From positions 1 to 12,743 of the forward strand of contig JAWXVE010000063.1 of NCBI GenBank assembly GCA_044425575.1: 12,743 bases of DNA, in the 5' to 3' direction. A model generated the notes under the pieces. That model was not told where the DNA came from. It saw nothing but the letters and a program-made list of their open reading frames with translations, and ran no database searches. This DNA is from JAWXVE01 sp044425575. GTDB lineage: Bacteria; Bacillota; Clostridia; Lachnospirales; Lachnospiraceae. Made by a program: the position numbers and the translations under genes. This document shows positions 1 to 6,930 of the stretch, piece after piece. Each line of letters opens with the position of its first letter. The first letter of the stretch is position 1.

Positions 1-121
1 TCAGCTCTGCTCATTTTTTATCCTTTGCGAAAATGTTTTTATTATATTTTACTACATCTTCACAAATCACTACAGAACTTACCAATAATTAGTGCGAATT
101 ATTTTTACCTTTCAGAGCTGA
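1..121. other. Non-homologous stretch where the receiver N-terminus should be
   Basis: A YesN-type receiver normally has about 33 residues before the point where homology begins at 122, so this stretch should encode them. None of the three forward frames reads as a receiver start: there is no acidic DD/DE pair and no first beta strand. The frame of the downstream gene contains stops, the last being TGA at 119-121. A 9-bp inverted repeat brackets the stretch exactly (1-9 and 113-121). It is either foreign or rearranged DNA, or an artefact at a sequence end. I see no other gene in it. Confidence 0.6.
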
Positions 122-190
122 ATACGAGTAGCGAAAACAGGACGCTCAGTAATAGAAGTAGCAGAGAGTTTTCGTCCCGATATAGCATTT

Positions 191-1633
191 ATGGATATTC
201 AGATGCCAGGCATTAATGGAATTGAAGCCATGAAGGAAATACGAACTAATAATACCAGTATTATCTTTATCATTATGACTGCCTATGATCAATTTGATTA
301 TGCCAAAGAAGCATTAAATCTTGGGGTGTTAGAATACTTGAACAAACCAGTAAAACAAAATCGTATTATTGAAGTGATTCACAAAGCAATGGAATTAGTA
401 GATGCTAATCGTACGAAACGCCATAATGATTTGCAAGTTAAGGAAAAATTAGAAATTGTTGTTCCCATTATTGAGCATGGATTTGTATCTATGGGTATCT
501 ATGGTGAAATGATGGAATCTGAAATTGCTAATTATAAAGCGTTATTAGGAATTGAAGAGACCAATCAATTTACGGTTGTATTAGAATTTGGAGAAAATCT
601 AGTTCACAATCAATCAAGTAATCCTGTTGGAACAGGTGTGCGTATTCAGCAAAATTATGAAGGAATCAGAGCAGTTGTCCGACAATCGTATCATTGCTAT
701 GTGGGGCCTGCATTAGGAAATCGTTTGAATTGCTTGATTCCTACTTCTATGAAACATGGTGATTATGAAAGTAGAGCGAGAGAAGTAGAAAGGTGTCATA
801 AAATTGTACAAGAATTAGAGCGTACTTTCGATGTAAGTTGTAGGATGGGAATTGGAAGTATTCAAGATTTTGAACATATGCGAGAGTCCTTTCATGACGC
901 TATTCACGCATTAAAAAGTGGACGAGATAAGGTAGTTCACTGTAGAGACTTGCCACTATTTTGTGAATACGAAGATGATTATCCTTTACATATAGAAGAA
1001 GAATTATTTGAGGCAATTCGATTGGGGAAGAGTGGGGAAGCAAGTGCGAAAGCAGAAGCATTTTACATATGGATGTTAGGGCTGCGTGAGAATTATGAGC
1101 AGAACATCCGCTTAAAATCATTAGAATTTGTATTATTTGCAGAGTATGCCGCCTATAAAAATGGGGGGTTAGTCTATAGATTTGGGGATCGATCAGACTA
1201 TATCAAGACTACTTCCACAGCAGACTTAGACACAGAACTGAAAGACTGGTTCATTGAGAAAATTACCCGTGCAGCATTAAATATTGCTACCAAGAAGAAG
1301 GAATACACAACTGATATTATAGGGAAGGCAAAAGAATACATTCAGGTACATTATAGCAAAGATATATCCCTAGAAAGCATATCGCGAAAAATGGATATTA
1401 GTCCTTATTATTTCAGTAAATTATTTAAAGAAGTATCTGGTGAGAATTTCATAGAATATGTAACACAAATCCGCATGGATAAAGCGAAGGAATTATTGAG
1501 CGAAGGAAATGCCACCATGAAAGAAATATGCATAGAAATCGGTTATGGAGACCCTAATTATTTTAGTCGTATCTTTAAAAAGAACGTAGGGAAAACACCT
1601 ACTGAGTATAGAGAAGGGATATTAAATGATTAA
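191..1633 (+). CDS. yesN: YesN-type response regulator (receiver plus AraC HTH), N-terminally truncated
   Basis: This is a cytoplasmic DNA-binding response regulator. Numbered from the ATG at 191, the predicted phosphorylated aspartate is residue 2 (MDIQMPG), the conserved Thr is residue 30 (FIIMTAY) and the conserved Lys is residue 52 (LNKPV). A central region of roughly 100-370 is of the kind found in long YesN proteins, and a two-helix-turn-helix AraC domain fills about 376-475. The ATG is the first available, but it lacks a ribosome binding site and lies inside the receiver. The same frame stays homologous back to 122, encoding VAKTGRSVIEVAESFRPD, and then meets a stop. The true start of the gene is therefore missing and the receiver has lost its first strands and acidic pocket. 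It may be a pseudogene or lie at a sequence edge. Its last 8 bp overlap the next gene, a XylF-like lipoprotein, which suggests sugar-responsive control. The family call is firm; intactness is doubtful. Confidence 0.85.
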   Translation: MDIQMPGINGIEAMKEIRTNNTSIIFIIMTAYDQFDYAKEALNLGVLEYLNKPVKQNRIIEVIHKAMELVDANRTKRHNDLQVKEKLEIVVPIIEHGFVSMGIYGEMMESEIANYKALLGIEETNQFTVVLEFGENLVHNQSSNPVGTGVRIQQNYEGIRAVVRQSYHCYVGPALGNRLNCLIPTSMKHGDYESRAREVERCHKIVQELERTFDVSCRMGIGSIQDFEHMRESFHDAIHALKSGRDKVVHCRDLPLFCEYEDDYPLHIEEELFEAIRLGKSGEASAKAEAFYIWMLGLRENYEQNIRLKSLEFVLFAEYAAYKNGGLVYRFGDRSDYIKTTSTADLDTELKDWFIEKITRAALNIATKKKEYTTDIIGKAKEYIQVHYSKDISLESISRKMDISPYYFSKLFKEVSGENFIEYVTQIRMDKAKELLSEGNATMKEICIEIGYGDPNYFSRIFKKNVGKTPTEYREGILND

Positions 1634-2660
1634 GAAAGCAAAAATAGTTATCATGATATTAGTTGTGCTAATTAGTGCTATAGGGTGTACTGCGAAAACA
1701 GAAGTGGTAGACGAAATGGCGGAAGAAGTAGATTCTACAATACAAATAGGAATGTGCTTTGATTCTTTTATTATTGAACGATGGGAGCGTGACCGAGATG
1801 CATTCGTTTCTAAGTGTAGCGATGAGCTAGGGGTAGAAGTGAATGTGCAAAGTGCCAATGGGAATGTGAGTCTTCAGTCAGACCAAATCGATTACTTAAT
1901 TGGACAAGAAGTTGATGTGATTGTAGTGATTGCGGTAGAATCGGAAGGCATTGCAGAAGCTGTACAGCGAGCAAAGGAGGCAGGAATCAAGGTAATTGCC
2001 TATGACCGCATGGTATACAATGCAGATGTAGATTTGTATATTACCTTTGACAACACTCAAGTGGGCATTTTAATGGCTGAAGCGATTGTTGATGAGGTAG
2101 GAACTGAAGCAGAGATCTTAATGATTAGCGGTCCATTAGAGGATAATAATGTAAAGTTAGTAAATGATGGATTCTTCTCTGTAATAAATGAAACGAATTG
2201 TACAATTGTGGGACTCGAATATGCTACTGGATGGATTGCAGAATACGGATTTGATTATGTGAATGAATATATTGACAATGGGGTAGAATTCGATGTAGTC
2301 ATGTGTGGGAATGATGATATTGCCAGTCAAGTATTTAAGGCACTGTCTGAAAATCGCTTAGCTGGTGAAGTTGTAGTAGTGGGCCAAGATGCTGAACTTG
2401 GAGCGTGCCAACGAATTGTAGAAGGAGCCCAGACTATGACGGTGTATAAGCCTATTGAAGAAATGGCACAAATCGCCGCAGAATACGCAGTTCAATTGGC
2501 TAATCATGAGGATATTCAAGTGGAAGATACCATATATGATGGGATGTATGATGTACCTTATGTTGGTTTAGAACCCACTGCGATTACCATTGCTAACATA
2601 GATGTGGTAATAGATGCAGGTTACCATATGCAAGAGGATGTGTATTTATACGTAGATTAA
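1626..2660 (+). CDS. XylF-like sugar-binding lipoprotein, probable sensor subunit (XylFII-like)
   Basis: A 344-residue periplasmic-binding-protein fold carries a lipoprotein signal: a charged start, a hydrophobic run at 7-19 and a lipobox ending at Cys21 (SAIGC). Motifs follow XylF in order: ERW 51-53, QSANGN 75-80, YDRM 126-129, FDN 141-143, EDNN 172-175, GND 228-230, GQDAE 253-257 and MTVYKPI 271-277. These are ligand-pocket segments in the D-xylose-binding family, so xylose or a similar pentose is the likely ligand. The start overlaps the regulator's end by 8 bp, with AGAAGGG at 1612-1618 as ribosome binding site, so the two are translationally linked. A terminator separates it from the importer, which has its own binding protein. 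In clostridia, XylFII proteins pair with a LytS kinase and a YesN regulator to sense xylose. By analogy this is a sensor rather than a transporter subunit, but a second transport receptor remains possible. Confidence 0.83.
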   Translation: MIKKAKIVIMILVVLISAIGCTAKTEVVDEMAEEVDSTIQIGMCFDSFIIERWERDRDAFVSKCSDELGVEVNVQSANGNVSLQSDQIDYLIGQEVDVIVVIAVESEGIAEAVQRAKEAGIKVIAYDRMVYNADVDLYITFDNTQVGILMAEAIVDEVGTEAEILMISGPLEDNNVKLVNDGFFSVINETNCTIVGLEYATGWIAEYGFDYVNEYIDNGVEFDVVMCGNDDIASQVFKALSENRLAGEVVVVGQDAELGACQRIVEGAQTMTVYKPIEEMAQIAAEYAVQLANHEDIQVEDTIYDGMYDVPYVGLEPTAITIANIDVVIDAGYHMQEDVYLYVD

Positions 2661-2664
2661 GAGG

Positions 2665-2697
2665 AAAAGACAGGACAAAATTGTTCTGTCTTTTTAT
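2665..2697 (+). terminator. Rho-independent terminator after the sensor lipoprotein gene
   Basis: The arms at 2665-2678 and 2681-2694 pair almost perfectly, with one G-U pair, and run into a T-rich tail. The stem begins 4 bp after the stop codon. It separates the regulator and sensor transcript from the importer operon. Confidence 0.85.
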
Positions 2698-2762
2698 TTG
2701 GGGATAATATAGTGCTAGTTGGATGGTTATAAATAGTAAGCAATCACGAAAATTTGAAGAAT

Positions 2763-2803
2763 GCAAACAACTATTTGCTATTTGGCTATGATATAGTATA
2801 TAC
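2763..2803 (+). promoter_or_regulatory. Probable promoter and operator of the sugar importer operon
   Basis: The region between the terminator and the importer contains TTGCTA (2775-2780), 16 bp, then TATATA (2797-2802), a plausible sigma-A promoter. Overlapping the -35 is an inverted repeat GCAAA-N6-TTTGC (2763-2778) and a tandem duplication of CTATTTG (2771-2784). Either could be the binding site of the upstream AraC-type regulator. The promoter is assigned by position and consensus only, and the operator role is inferred. Confidence 0.5.
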
Positions 2804-2840
2804 AACAAGTAAACAACACATATGTAGGGAGGAATACAAA

Positions 2841-3938
2841 ATGAAGAAAAAATTATTAAGTTTAGTATTAGTAGCAGCAATGGTATTATCCGTAACAGCA
2901 TGTAGTACAGAGACAACAGAATCAACTAGTTCTTCGGGAACAACAGATTCATCAAGTGGCACAGTAGTAGGTGTTTCTATGCCAACACAAGATCTTCAAA
3001 GATGGAATCAAGATGGAGATAATATGAAGTCAGAATTAGAAGCTGCTGGTTATACAGTAGAAATGCAATACGCTTCTAATGATACTGCAACTCAAGTAAG
3101 TCAAATCGAAACAATGATTGCCAATGGATGTGATGTTCTCGTTATTGCAGCTATTGATGGAACTACATTAGGAACAGTTCTAGAGCAAGCAGAGTCAGAA
3201 GGTATACCAGTAATTGCTTATGACCGCCTATTAATGGATTCAACTGCAGTTTCTTACTACGCAACATTTGATAATTATATGGTTGGTACTGTACAAGGTG
3301 AATACATTGAATCTACGCTTGATTTAGCAAATGCTTCAGAAGTGTATACAATGGAAATAACAGCTGGAGACCCAGGTGATAACAATGCATTATACTTCTA
3401 CCAAGGTGCAATGGACGTATTACAACCATACATTGACGCAGGTACTATTGTGATTACATCAGGTCAAACATCTTTTGACGAAGTGGCAACAGACCTTTGG
3501 TCTACTGAAACTGCACAAGCAAGAATGGATTCTATACTAGCTTCTTACTACTCAGACGGAACAAACTTAGACATTTGCTTATGCTCAAATGACTCAACAG
3601 CTCTTGGTGTAACAAATTCATTAGAATCAGGTTATGCAGGAACATGGCCAGTAGTAACAGGTCAAGATTGTGACGTTGCTAACGTATACAATATTTTGGA
3701 TGGACAACAATCTATGTCAGTATTTAAAGACACACGTACTTTAGCATCACAAACAGTTACCATGGTAACACAAATGGTTAACGGAGAAGAAGTAGATGTT
3801 AATGATACTACAACATATGATAATGGTGCTTATGTAGTTCCTTCTTACCTTTGTGCTCCAGTATTCTGTGATGAAAGTAATTACGAGACAATTTTAATTG
3901 ATTCAGGATATTATACAGCAGAAGATTTAGGATTATAA
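2841..3938 (+). CDS. chvE: ChvE-like multiple-monosaccharide ABC transporter substrate-binding lipoprotein
   Basis: A 365-residue extracellular sugar-binding lipoprotein. The signal peptide ends in lipobox VTAC with Cys21. A Ser/Thr-rich tether follows (22-40), then a two-lobed binding domain. Family motifs are QRW 53-55, YDRL 127-130, FDN 143-145, GDPGDNNA 176-183, SND 249-251 and GQDCD 274-278. The pattern is closer to ChvE (aldose binding, partner of GguA/GguB, also called MmsA/MmsB) than to XylF. I chose the ATG at 2841 because GGGAGG at 2828-2833 precedes it and a charged signal peptide starts there; an upstream in-frame start at 2754 would lie ahead of the -10 region. It is the first gene of the importer operon, and a stable hairpin follows it. 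The exact sugar, which could be xylose, galactose, glucose or arabinose, cannot be read from the sequence. Confidence 0.88.
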   Translation: MKKKLLSLVLVAAMVLSVTACSTETTESTSSSGTTDSSSGTVVGVSMPTQDLQRWNQDGDNMKSELEAAGYTVEMQYASNDTATQVSQIETMIANGCDVLVIAAIDGTTLGTVLEQAESEGIPVIAYDRLLMDSTAVSYYATFDNYMVGTVQGEYIESTLDLANASEVYTMEITAGDPGDNNALYFYQGAMDVLQPYIDAGTIVITSGQTSFDEVATDLWSTETAQARMDSILASYYSDGTNLDICLCSNDSTALGVTNSLESGYAGTWPVVTGQDCDVANVYNILDGQQSMSVFKDTRTLASQTVTMVTQMVNGEEVDVNDTTTYDNGAYVVPSYLCAPVFCDESNYETILIDSGYYTAEDLGL

Positions 3939-3972
3939 TTAGACAATAGGGTAGCAATGAATCATAAAATTG

Positions 3973-4004
3973 TAGATAGGCGAGTTGAATGGCTCGCCTA
4001 TCTA
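3973..4004 (+). promoter_or_regulatory. Intercistronic hairpin between binding-protein and ATPase genes
   Basis: TAGATAGGCGAG (3973-3984) pairs perfectly with CTCGCCTATCTA (3993-4004) around an 8-nt loop. What follows is TCTTAATAAAAG, not a T tract, so it is not a standard terminator. Similar hairpins after binding-protein genes protect the upstream mRNA and raise its level relative to downstream genes. That role is inferred. Confidence 0.75.
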
Positions 4005-4032
4005 TCTTAATAAAAGATGGGAGGGTATTAAG

Positions 4033-5571
4033 TTGGCAAAAATCATATTGGAAATGAAGAGCATTACCAAAACTTTTCCCGGTGTTAAAGCTTTAGATAA
4101 CGTGAATCTTCAAGTAGAAGAGGGAGAAATTCATGCACTAGTAGGTGAAAATGGTGCAGGAAAATCAACACTAATGAATGTATTAAGTGGGGTATATCCT
4201 TATGGTTCTTACGAAGGCGAAATTTATTATAAAGGTGAGTTGAATAAATTCACTAAGATTAATGATAGTGAAGAAAAGGGAATTGTTATTATCCATCAAG
4301 AATTAGCATTAATTCCTTTGTTAACCATTGGTGAGAATATGTTTTTGGGTAATGAAAGAGGGCAGAAAGGCGTAATCAATTGGAGCGATACATATGCAGA
4401 AGCAGATGTATTTCTAGAAAAAGTTGGGTTAAAAGAAAGCTCTAAAACATTAATTAAAGATATTGGTGTAGGGAAACAACAACTAGTTGAAATAGCAAAG
4501 GCATTAGCAAAGCATGCCCAGTTATTAATTCTGGATGAACCAACCGCTTCGTTAAATGAATCAGATTCAAGAGCATTACTTGATTTAATGCTTGAATTTA
4601 AGAAGCAGGGTATGACGATGATTATTATTTCTCATAAATTAAATGAGATTTCATATGTAGCTGATAAAATTACAGTAATACGAGATGGTAGTTCAATTGA
4701 AACCTTAGATAAAACAGTAGATACTATATCAGAAGAGCGAATTATCAAAGGAATGGTGGGTCGAGATTTAACAGATCGATTCCCAAGGAGATTAGAGAAA
4801 AATATTGGTGACATAAGATTAGAAGTGAAGAATTGGAATGTTTACCATCCGTTGTATGCCACACGTAAGGTTGTAAGCGATGTATCTATGAATGTACGTC
4901 AAGGAGAAGTAGTAGGAATCTCGGGACTTATGGGTGCGGGACGAACAGAACTTGCAATGAGTATTTTTGGCAAGAGTTACGGAAGTAAAATTAGTGGACA
5001 GTTACTGATTAACGGAGAAGAAGTAAAGCTTAAAAATGTAAGAGATGCTATTGACCACAAGATTGCCTACGTTACAGAAGATAGAAAAGGAAATGGACTT
5101 ATTCTAACCAATCCGATTAAAATAAACACTACTATGGCAAATCTAAAAGGAGTTAGTAAACGAACAGTTATTGATAAGGAGAAGGAAGTAGTCGTTGCAC
5201 AAGAGTATAAGGAAAAATTAAAAACTAAGTGCCCTACAGTTCATCAAAACGTAGGAAAACTTAGTGGTGGAAATCAGCAAAAAGTACTACTTGCGAAATG
5301 GATGTTTGCAGATCCAGATGTATTGATTCTTGATGAACCTACCAGAGGAATTGATGTAGGTGCAAAATATGAAATATATTGTATTATTAATTCTTTAGTA
5401 GCTGAGGGGAAATCAGTTATTATGATTTCATCAGAACTTCCAGAAGTACTTGGAATGTGTGATCGAATCTACATTATGAATGAAAGTAAAGTAGTAGGAG
5501 AACTATCATCAGAAGAGGCAACTCAGGAAGTTATTATGGCTCACATATTAAAATCAGGAAAAGGAGAATAA
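4033..5571 (+). CDS. mmsA: Multiple-monosaccharide ABC transporter ATP-binding protein (GguA/MmsA, CUT2 type)
   Basis: A 512-residue cytoplasmic ATPase with two fused nucleotide-binding domains powers sugar import. Domain 1 has Walker A GENGAGKST (38-46), a Q-loop Gln at 89, a weak signature around GVGKQQ (145-150), Walker B LLILDEP (164-170) and H-loop His201. Domain 2 has a degenerate Walker A GLMGAGRTE (298-306), a canonical LSGGNQ signature (410-415) and Walker B VLILDEP (430-436). This asymmetry is normal for RbsA/XylG/MglA-type proteins. The start is TTG at 4033, preceded by GGGAGGG (4019-4025) at 7-nt spacing. An in-frame TTG further upstream at 3985 lies in the hairpin loop and has no ribosome binding site. 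The permease gene follows after 4 bp. Its closest family is MmsA/GguA, in line with the ChvE-like neighbour. Confidence 0.92.
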   Translation: MAKIILEMKSITKTFPGVKALDNVNLQVEEGEIHALVGENGAGKSTLMNVLSGVYPYGSYEGEIYYKGELNKFTKINDSEEKGIVIIHQELALIPLLTIGENMFLGNERGQKGVINWSDTYAEADVFLEKVGLKESSKTLIKDIGVGKQQLVEIAKALAKHAQLLILDEPTASLNESDSRALLDLMLEFKKQGMTMIIISHKLNEISYVADKITVIRDGSSIETLDKTVDTISEERIIKGMVGRDLTDRFPRRLEKNIGDIRLEVKNWNVYHPLYATRKVVSDVSMNVRQGEVVGISGLMGAGRTELAMSIFGKSYGSKISGQLLINGEEVKLKNVRDAIDHKIAYVTEDRKGNGLILTNPIKINTTMANLKGVSKRTVIDKEKEVVVAQEYKEKLKTKCPTVHQNVGKLSGGNQQKVLLAKWMFADPDVLILDEPTRGIDVGAKYEIYCIINSLVAEGKSVIMISSELPEVLGMCDRIYIMNESKVVGELSSEEATQEVIMAHILKSGKGE

Positions 5572-5575
5572 CAAT

Positions 5576-6760
5576 ATGAATATGGCAATGATTAAGGCTG
5601 GTTTTCAGAAATATACAATGATTATTGTATTAATCTTAGTAACATTATTTTTTGCATGGCAAACAAATGGTAGTATCTTATATCCACAAAATGTATCGAA
5701 TTTAATATCACAAAATGCATACGTATTTGTACTAACAACAGGTATGTTGTTATGTATTTTAACAGGAGGTAATGTAGACCTATCCATTGGATCGGTTGTA
5801 TGTTTTGTTGGTGGTATTGGTGCCATTGTAATGCAGAATCAAGGGATGAGTATTCCTGTTACAGTAGTTGTTATGTTAATGGCAGGTATGGCAGTTGGTG
5901 CTTGGCAAGGTTATTGGATCGCATTTCATCGAATCCCACCATTTATTGTTACGTTAGCGGGTATGTTTATTTTTAGGGGCGCATCTAATATTTTGCTTAG
6001 TGGAAAAACAATTTCTCTAAACTCTGATACATCAAAGCTATTCGTTCAATTCTTTGGTGGCGGTGCGAATTGTTATGTGCCAGACATTTTTGGAGTAGAG
6101 GGATTTAACTTAACCGCAATGTTAATTGGAGTTTTGGCAGTCATTATATATGCTGCTGTAACAGTAATCACTCGTACTAAGAAGAAAAAGAAAGGATATA
6201 CCTTAGAGTCAGCTGGTTTGGTGTATGGTAAAGTGGCTATTATCTCAATTGTAATACTAGCATTTACATATAAATTAGCAATGTACAAAGGGATTCCAAA
6301 TGCACTTATATGGGTAAGTCTTGTGGTTCTTGTTTATTCCTATATTACAACAAATACAACCGTTGGACGCTACTTTTATGCAGTGGGCGGGAATGAGAAA
6401 GCAACTAAATTATCAGGTATTAACACAAATAAAGTTTATTTCTTAGCATATACGAATATGGGATTGTTATCAGCAGTAGCAGCTATGTTGATGATTGCGC
6501 GTATGAGTTCAGCGAATCCTACTTATGGAGACAGTTATGAAATGGATGCCATTGGATCGTGTTTCATTGGTGGTGCATCTGCTTACGGTGGAGCGGGTAC
6601 GGTCTTTGGTGTTATTATTGGCGCTACGCTTATGGGTGTTATTAATCTAGGCATGAGTATTATGGGTATTGATGCTAACTATCAAAAGGTAGTAAAAGGC
6701 GCTGTACTATTGGCAGCAGTTATCTTTGATGTAATTTCTAAGAGAGAAAATAGTAAATAA
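5576..6760 (+). CDS. mmsB: Multiple-monosaccharide ABC transporter permease (GguB/MmsB)
   Basis: A 394-residue integral membrane protein of the RbsC/XylH/MglC permease superfamily with about ten hydrophobic segments, roughly at 13-30, 46-64, 72-88, 93-116, 122-138, 179-198, 219-236, 241-259, 286-308 and 340-363. Recognisable family stretches are NVDLSIGS (66-73), GRYFYAVGGNEKATKLSG (264-281), the cytoplasmic ATPase-contact region, and DAIGSCFIGGASAYGGAG (324-341). A basic loop RTKKKKKG at 200-207 interrupts the middle, as in the long GguB/MmsB subfamily, which is larger than ordinary RbsC. It starts 4 bp after the ATPase gene, with AGGAG inside the end of that gene. A terminator after the stop makes it the last gene of the importer operon. 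Confidence 0.92.
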   Translation: MNMAMIKAGFQKYTMIIVLILVTLFFAWQTNGSILYPQNVSNLISQNAYVFVLTTGMLLCILTGGNVDLSIGSVVCFVGGIGAIVMQNQGMSIPVTVVVMLMAGMAVGAWQGYWIAFHRIPPFIVTLAGMFIFRGASNILLSGKTISLNSDTSKLFVQFFGGGANCYVPDIFGVEGFNLTAMLIGVLAVIIYAAVTVITRTKKKKKGYTLESAGLVYGKVAIISIVILAFTYKLAMYKGIPNALIWVSLVVLVYSYITTNTTVGRYFYAVGGNEKATKLSGINTNKVYFLAYTNMGLLSAVAAMLMIARMSSANPTYGDSYEMDAIGSCFIGGASAYGGAGTVFGVIIGATLMGVINLGMSIMGIDANYQKVVKGAVLLAAVIFDVISKRENSK

Positions 6761-6776
6761 GCATTATTGATGAATT

Positions 6777-6817
6777 AAAAAGAATCGCCATTCTGGTTAG
6801 GGAGGGTGATTCTTTTT
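6777..6817 (+). terminator. Rho-independent terminator after the importer operon
   Basis: AAAAAGAATCGCC (6777-6789) pairs with GGTGATTCTTTTT (6805-6817) through 13 positions with one G-U pair around a 15-nt loop, and ends in a T run. The A-rich 5' arm would also allow termination on the other strand. It isolates the importer from the signalling operon. Confidence 0.85.
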
Positions 6818-6892
6818 CAGTATTGAGATTATAACTAGAGGTGCTTTTCGTGCCACTGTATACAAGAAAAATCAACAAATACCAGAAATATA

Positions 6893-6901
6893 TGCTATAA
6901 T
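6893..6901 (+). promoter_or_regulatory. Extended -10 promoter of the MATE/phosphatase operon
   Basis: TGC followed by a consensus TATAAT (6896-6901) forms an extended -10 element, which can work without a good -35; none is obvious. Transcription would start near 6908, about 20 nt before the ATG at 6931. This argues against the alternative GTG at 6910. It is the only clear promoter before the four co-directional genes. Confidence 0.65.
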
Positions 6902-6930
6902 AGGGAAAAGTGCTACATAAGAGGTTTTGT

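Noticed and set aside
25..216. Short + strand open frame over the start of the window
   Set aside because: It uses a TTG start without a ribosome binding site, resembles no protein I know, and overlaps the out-of-frame receiver coding region.
2754..2840. Upstream extension of the ChvE-like protein
   Set aside because: It would begin before the -10 region and bury the signal peptide; the ATG at 2841 has an ideal ribosome binding site and signal sequence.
3973..4010. Rho-independent terminator between the binding-protein and ATPase genes
   Set aside because: The stem is strong, but no T run follows and the downstream gene lacks an obvious promoter of its own.
3985..4032. Upstream extension of the ATPase
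   Set aside because: It starts in a hairpin loop with no ribosome binding site; the TTG at 4033 follows GGGAGGG at proper spacing and matches the family N-terminus.
4900..4960. Damaged second Walker A motif as a sign of inactivation in the ATPase
   Set aside because: GLMGAGRTE in the second domain is normal for RbsA/XylG/MmsA-type duplicated ATPases.
6910..6930. GTG start for the MATE protein
   Set aside because: It sits at the predicted transcription start; the ATG at 6931 has a ribosome binding site and gives a normal MATE N-terminus.
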